From the NCBI RefSeq assembly GCF_001665575.1, contig NZ_LZSU01000017.1, positions 1 to 64,000 of the forward strand: DNA of 64,000 bases, in the 5' to 3' direction. The notes below the pieces were generated by a model, which saw only the letters and a program-made list of their open reading frames with translations, was not told where the DNA came from and ran no database searches. Positions 61,160 through 64,000 of the stretch are shown piece by piece. The DNA is from Mycobacterium sp. 852013-51886_SCH5428379 (GTDB taxonomy: Bacteria > Actinomycetota > Actinomycetes > Mycobacteriales > Mycobacteriaceae). The translations under genes and the position numbers were made by a program. Every line of letters starts with the position of its first letter. The first letter of the stretch is position 1.

Positions 61160-62995
61160 GTGGATCTGCGCGCCTTCCTGGCCGAGCACACCCCTTTCCA
61201 GTCGATGCCCGAGGACGAACTCGAGCGGCTGGCACAGGAGGCGACGGTGGAGAGGTTCGCCGCGGGTCAGCAGATCGCGGACTACGCGCAGCGGGCGCCC
61301 GATGACGTCCGGATGGTGCTCGACGGTCAGGTCTCGCTGCAGGCCAGCGGTGACGGCGCGGTGCTCGACACCGTCGGGGTAGGCGGGATCTTCGGCTACA
61401 CACCGCTGCTCACCGGCGGCGGTATGCAGTTCGAGGCGTACGCCGCGGTGCCGAGCTCAGTGGTCCGATTACCGGCAAGCCGGGTGCGGGACCAATTCGC
61501 CCGGCCGGCGGGGCTGGCGTTCCTCGCGTCATCGGCGTGGACCGCGACCGCTCCCGAGACCAGCGGATACCGGCCGACGCTGACCGCACCCGAGAGCGAC
61601 GGCCGGGTCGTCGGCGACCTGATTCGCGGTGATCCGTTGATCGTCGACCCGGATACCTCGGTGCGCGACGCCGTAATCGCAATGACCGGGAGGCATGTGT
61701 CATACGCCTTGATCCGGCTGCGCAACAATCGATTCGGGATCTTCACCGATCGCGATCTGCGCACTCGGGTGGTAGCGGCGGGTGCGTCCGTCGACGTGTC
61801 GGTGGCCGCGGTGATGAGCGCACCGGTGCGCACCGTCACCGCGGACCTCACCAGCGAGACGGTCCTCATGGAGATGCTCGAGGCGGGGTTGCGGCACATG
61901 CCGGTGGTCGACGCGCGCGGCGTGGTCGTCGGCGTACTCGAAGACGGCGACCTGCTCGCCGCGTCCGCACGCCAGAGCTTTCTGCTGCGCCGGGCCATCG
62001 GATCGGCGTCCGACGCCGACGAACTGCAGCGCGCGAGCCGCGGCGTCACAACACTGGCCGGCGAGCTGTTCCGCAACGGCACCAAAGCCTCGGCTGCGAG
62101 TGCGATCTTCTCTGTCGTCATCGACACCCTGGTGCGCCGGGCGCTGCAGGTGGCGCTCGCGGAAGCCGGGCACCCGCCGCAGGAGGGCGTGGCGTGGCTG
62201 ACGCTCGGCAGCGTCGCCCGCCGGGAGGCCATGCCGTCCTCGGACGTCGACAGTGCGCTGTCGTGGCGCCCCCAGGTCGCCGGCGAGGCGGGACGGTTGC
62301 GGGCGATCGCCGCCCGCACCCACGAGATCCTCGACCGCTGTGGACTGGTCTCGGACCGCAACGGGGCGGTCGCATCGGCACGCGGATTCTCCCGATCCGC
62401 CGCGGAATGGTCTGCCGCAGCACAGCAGTGGCTCGATGATCCGCTCCGCGACCGGGGCCTGATCCTGTCGTCACTGCTGATCGACGGCCGGGTGGTGTGG
62501 GGCGATCCCGCATTGCACACGGTGCCTGCCGCGTACCGCCGGATGCGCGACGAGTATCCGAACGCCCTGCGGCTACAGCTGTTGGACGCGCTGTCGGGGC
62601 GGGTGCGGACCCGATCGCTGCGAGATGTGCTGGCGCGTCGCGGTGGGACGTTCGACCTGAAGAGCCACGCCGTCACCCCGATCGTCAACCTGGCGCGCTG
62701 GGGCGGGCTGGCCGCGGGCGTGACGTCGGCGAGCACCCCGGCGCGCCTGTCGGCGGCGGCAGCGGCGAAGGCGATCAGCGAGCCGGACGCGACGATGCTG
62801 TGCGACGTCTTCTTGATGCTGCAACGGTTGCGGATGGCCCATCAGGCCGAGCAGATGGTGGCGGGCCACACCCCCGGCGACGTCATCACCATGTCGGAAC
62901 TGTCGCCGCTGAACCGCAGTCTGCTCAACGACGGACTGCGGGAGATCGCGGCTGTGCAGCGCCGGGTGCGCCACTTCGGGATCGCGGCGGTCTAG
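61160..62995 (+). CDS. cNMP-binding/CBS/DUF294 nucleotidyltransferase-like signalling protein
   Basis: A 611-residue multidomain protein. An N-terminal cyclic-nucleotide-binding-like fold (about 5-115) precedes two CBS domains (about 155-275, e.g. LRHMPVVDARGVVVGVLEDG). A nucleotidyltransferase-like DUF294 domain follows, with GSVARREAMPSSDVDSAL near 352-370 keeping the D-x-D metal pair, then a helical DUF294 C-terminal domain. The architecture resembles GlnD-like signal transducers found beside transporters of acetate or betaines. It may nucleotidylate or sense adenylates to control the pathway; the target is unknown. It starts 6 nt after the GMC gene. Confidence 0.85.
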   Translation: MDLRAFLAEHTPFQSMPEDELERLAQEATVERFAAGQQIADYAQRAPDDVRMVLDGQVSLQASGDGAVLDTVGVGGIFGYTPLLTGGGMQFEAYAAVPSSVVRLPASRVRDQFARPAGLAFLASSAWTATAPETSGYRPTLTAPESDGRVVGDLIRGDPLIVDPDTSVRDAVIAMTGRHVSYALIRLRNNRFGIFTDRDLRTRVVAAGASVDVSVAAVMSAPVRTVTADLTSETVLMEMLEAGLRHMPVVDARGVVVGVLEDGDLLAASARQSFLLRRAIGSASDADELQRASRGVTTLAGELFRNGTKASAASAIFSVVIDTLVRRALQVALAEAGHPPQEGVAWLTLGSVARREAMPSSDVDSALSWRPQVAGEAGRLRAIAARTHEILDRCGLVSDRNGAVASARGFSRSAAEWSAAAQQWLDDPLRDRGLILSSLLIDGRVVWGDPALHTVPAAYRRMRDEYPNALRLQLLDALSGRVRTRSLRDVLARRGGTFDLKSHAVTPIVNLARWGGLAAGVTSASTPARLSAAAAAKAISEPDATMLCDVFLMLQRLRMAHQAEQMVAGHTPGDVITMSELSPLNRSLLNDGLREIAAVQRRVRHFGIAAV

Positions 62996-63005
62996 GCTTC
63001 CGGCG

Positions 63006-63791
63006 ATGGCACGGGACGACGAGAGACCCGCGGCGGCGGTGCAGTCTGTCGACCGCGCCCTGCTCGTCTTGGAGATCATCGCCCGATCGGGACAGGCCGG
63101 GGTCACTGAAATCGCGGCGGAACTCGACGTGCACAAATCGACGGTGTCACGGTTGATCGCGGTCCTGGAGGGCCGCGGCTTCGTCGAGCAGATCTCGGGC
63201 CGGGGCAAGTACCGGCTCGGATTCGCGATCGCCCGGCTGGCCCGGGCCGCCAGCGGCCACCTCGACCTCGGCCGGCTGAGCCAGGACATCTGCGACGGGC
63301 TCACCGACGCGCTCGGGGAGACCACCAACGTGGCCATTCTCGACGAGGACCGCATCGTCAACGTCGTCGAATCGATCGGACCAGGAGAGATCACGCTGCG
63401 CACCTGGGTTGGGCAGAACTGTCCGGCGCATGCCACGTCAAGCGGCAAGGTGCTGCTCGCGGCGTTGGATGTCGCCGAGGTGCGGGCCCGCCTACCCGTG
63501 GAGCTGCCGAAGTTCACCCCGGCCACCATCGACACCCTCGACGATCTGCTGACTGAACTGACGGAGGTCCGCGAACGGGGCTGGTCGACGGTCTGTGAGG
63601 AGCTCGAGGTGGGCCTCAACGCGGTCGCGGCTCCGGTGCGCGATGCGAATGATCAGGTGATCGCGGCGCTGAGCGTGTCGGGTCCGGCGTACCGAGTGGG
63701 TGAGGACAGCTTCGCCGAGGTGGCCAAGCAGACGGTGGCCGCAGCCGACGCGGTCAGCCGTCGGCTGGGCTGGATCGACACACCGCGTTGA
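63006..63791 (+). CDS. IclR-family transcriptional regulator
   Basis: A 261-residue regulator. The winged helix-turn-helix spans about 15-75 (VTEIAAELDVHKSTVSRLIA, then GRGFVEQISGRGKYRLG), and the IclR effector-binding domain about 85-255 contains CPAHATSSGKVLLAAL and GWSTVCEELEVGLNAVAAP. It lies 10 nt after the DUF294 gene as the last gene of the operon, and probably controls it through the GTTGCG-N5-CGCAAC site at the operon head, with a pathway metabolite such as choline or betaine as effector; both are inferences. Confidence 0.92.
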   Translation: MARDDERPAAAVQSVDRALLVLEIIARSGQAGVTEIAAELDVHKSTVSRLIAVLEGRGFVEQISGRGKYRLGFAIARLARAASGHLDLGRLSQDICDGLTDALGETTNVAILDEDRIVNVVESIGPGEITLRTWVGQNCPAHATSSGKVLLAALDVAEVRARLPVELPKFTPATIDTLDDLLTELTEVRERGWSTVCEELEVGLNAVAAPVRDANDQVIAALSVSGPAYRVGEDSFAEVAKQTVAAADAVSRRLGWIDTPR

Positions 63792-63800
63792 CGTGACAGT

Positions 63801-63833
63801 CAGACGCCTCGGTGTCAACACACACCGCGTCTG
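63801..63833 (+). terminator. Hairpin between the IclR gene and pafA
   Basis: CAGACGC (63801-63807) pairs with GCGTCTG (63827-63833), and inside it GGTGT pairs with ACACC around a six-base loop, with a 3-base bulge. It lies 10 nt after the IclR stop. It can act as a terminator separating the inserted operon from pafA; no U tract follows. Confidence 0.5.
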
Positions 63834-63870
63834 ATCCCGGCCATGACGACCGTTTGACGGGACGACCCCG

Positions 63871-63876
63871 TAAGCT
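63871..63876 (+). promoter_or_regulatory. Candidate -10 box of leaderless pafA
   Basis: TAAGCT is followed by seven bases and the pafA GTG at 63884. There is no ribosome site in between. A TTGACG 11 bp upstream is too close to be a standard -35. Confidence 0.45.
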
Positions 63877-63883
63877 CGTTGAC

Positions 63884-64000
63884 GTGCAGCGACGAATCAT
63901 GGGCATCGAAACTGAATTCGGCGTGACCTGCACGTTCCATGGTCATCGCCGGCTCAGTCCGGATGAAGTTGCCCGCTATCTCTTCCGTCGAGTGGTGTCG
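63884..64000 (+). CDS. pafA: Proteasome accessory factor A (Pup ligase), 3' end outside window
   Basis: The first 39 codons of PafA, beginning with GTG. The N-terminus [18 protein letters not shown] has the ATP/metal-binding Glu residues of the glutamine-synthetase-like fold shared with Dop (GTEVEYGI there). PafA ligates deamidated Pup to substrate lysines. It is separated from prcA by about 12 kb of betaine genes here. The rest of the gene lies beyond base 64000. Confidence 0.93.
   Translation, partial: MQRRIMGIETEFGVTCTFHGHRRLSPDEVARYLFRRVVS

Noticed and set aside
63854..63876. A -35/-10 promoter TTGACG with TAAGCT before pafA
   Set aside because: The spacer is only 11 bp; I keep the -10 but not the -35.

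Overview
The window is a 64 kb piece of a high-GC actinobacterial chromosome. It is almost certainly a rapidly growing Mycobacterium (Mycolicibacterium). The reasons are the mycothiol ligase MshC, the Pup-proteasome genes (mpa, dop, pup, prcB, prcA and the start of pafA), mycobacterial lipoproteins (LppL- and LppK-like, a PknH-sensor-like lipoprotein, an MTB12-like secreted protein), DUF732, and a gene order that I recall as matching the M. tuberculosis Rv2141c-Rv2097c region read in reverse. That synteny comes from memory, not from an alignment.

Layout. 1-783: 3' part of an acidic protein made of 71-residue tandem repeats. 834-6615: a CitA/CitB-type two-component system divergent from a tripartite tricarboxylate transporter (tctC-tctB-tctA) with a coupled universal stress protein. 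6619-14639: a lipoprotein, then a nitrate assimilation locus (nirD, nirB and an unrecognised 117-residue gene on the minus strand; a nitrate reductase fused to a flavoprotein reductase on the plus strand). 14654-16376: a 1.7 kb low-GC mini-island bounded by a 29-bp duplication of the 3' end of tRNA-Leu(GAG); it carries one HIRAN-DUF2510 gene and no integrase. 16511-26253: core genes (M20 peptidase, PEBP protein, pyrD, lppL, uppP, phosphatase, DUF3090, SCO1664-like, cysQ, mshC). 26263-40500: SDR, PAC2, metH, HAD, sugar transporter, hisE-hisG, DUF4126, a disulfide oxidoreductase, thioesterase, RecB-like nuclease, trmI and DUF503.

40503-51713 is the Pup-proteasome region. mpa lies at the left, dop-pup-prcB-prcA at the right, and between them a minus-strand block encodes a DUF732 protein, an unknown soluble protein, two paralogous membrane proteins and a ThrE-type exporter. 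A strong intrinsic terminator follows prcA. 51883-63791 is an eight-gene plus-strand operon inserted between prcA and pafA. It encodes a complete predicted route from choline through glycine betaine, dimethylglycine and sarcosine to glycine: a GMC dehydrogenase, BADH, a Rieske oxygenase, a dimethylglycine dehydrogenase-like enzyme and a sarcosine oxidase. It also holds an APC permease, a cNMP/CBS/DUF294 signalling protein and an IclR regulator. Palindromic TTGCG/CGCAA sites precede the first gene. The window ends inside pafA.

Most genes are tightly packed, with many ATGA or GTGA overlaps, so translational coupling is likely throughout. Several starts (for example dop and pafA) sit about 7 nt after a TANNNT box and look leaderless. 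No insertion sequence, CRISPR array or rRNA was seen.
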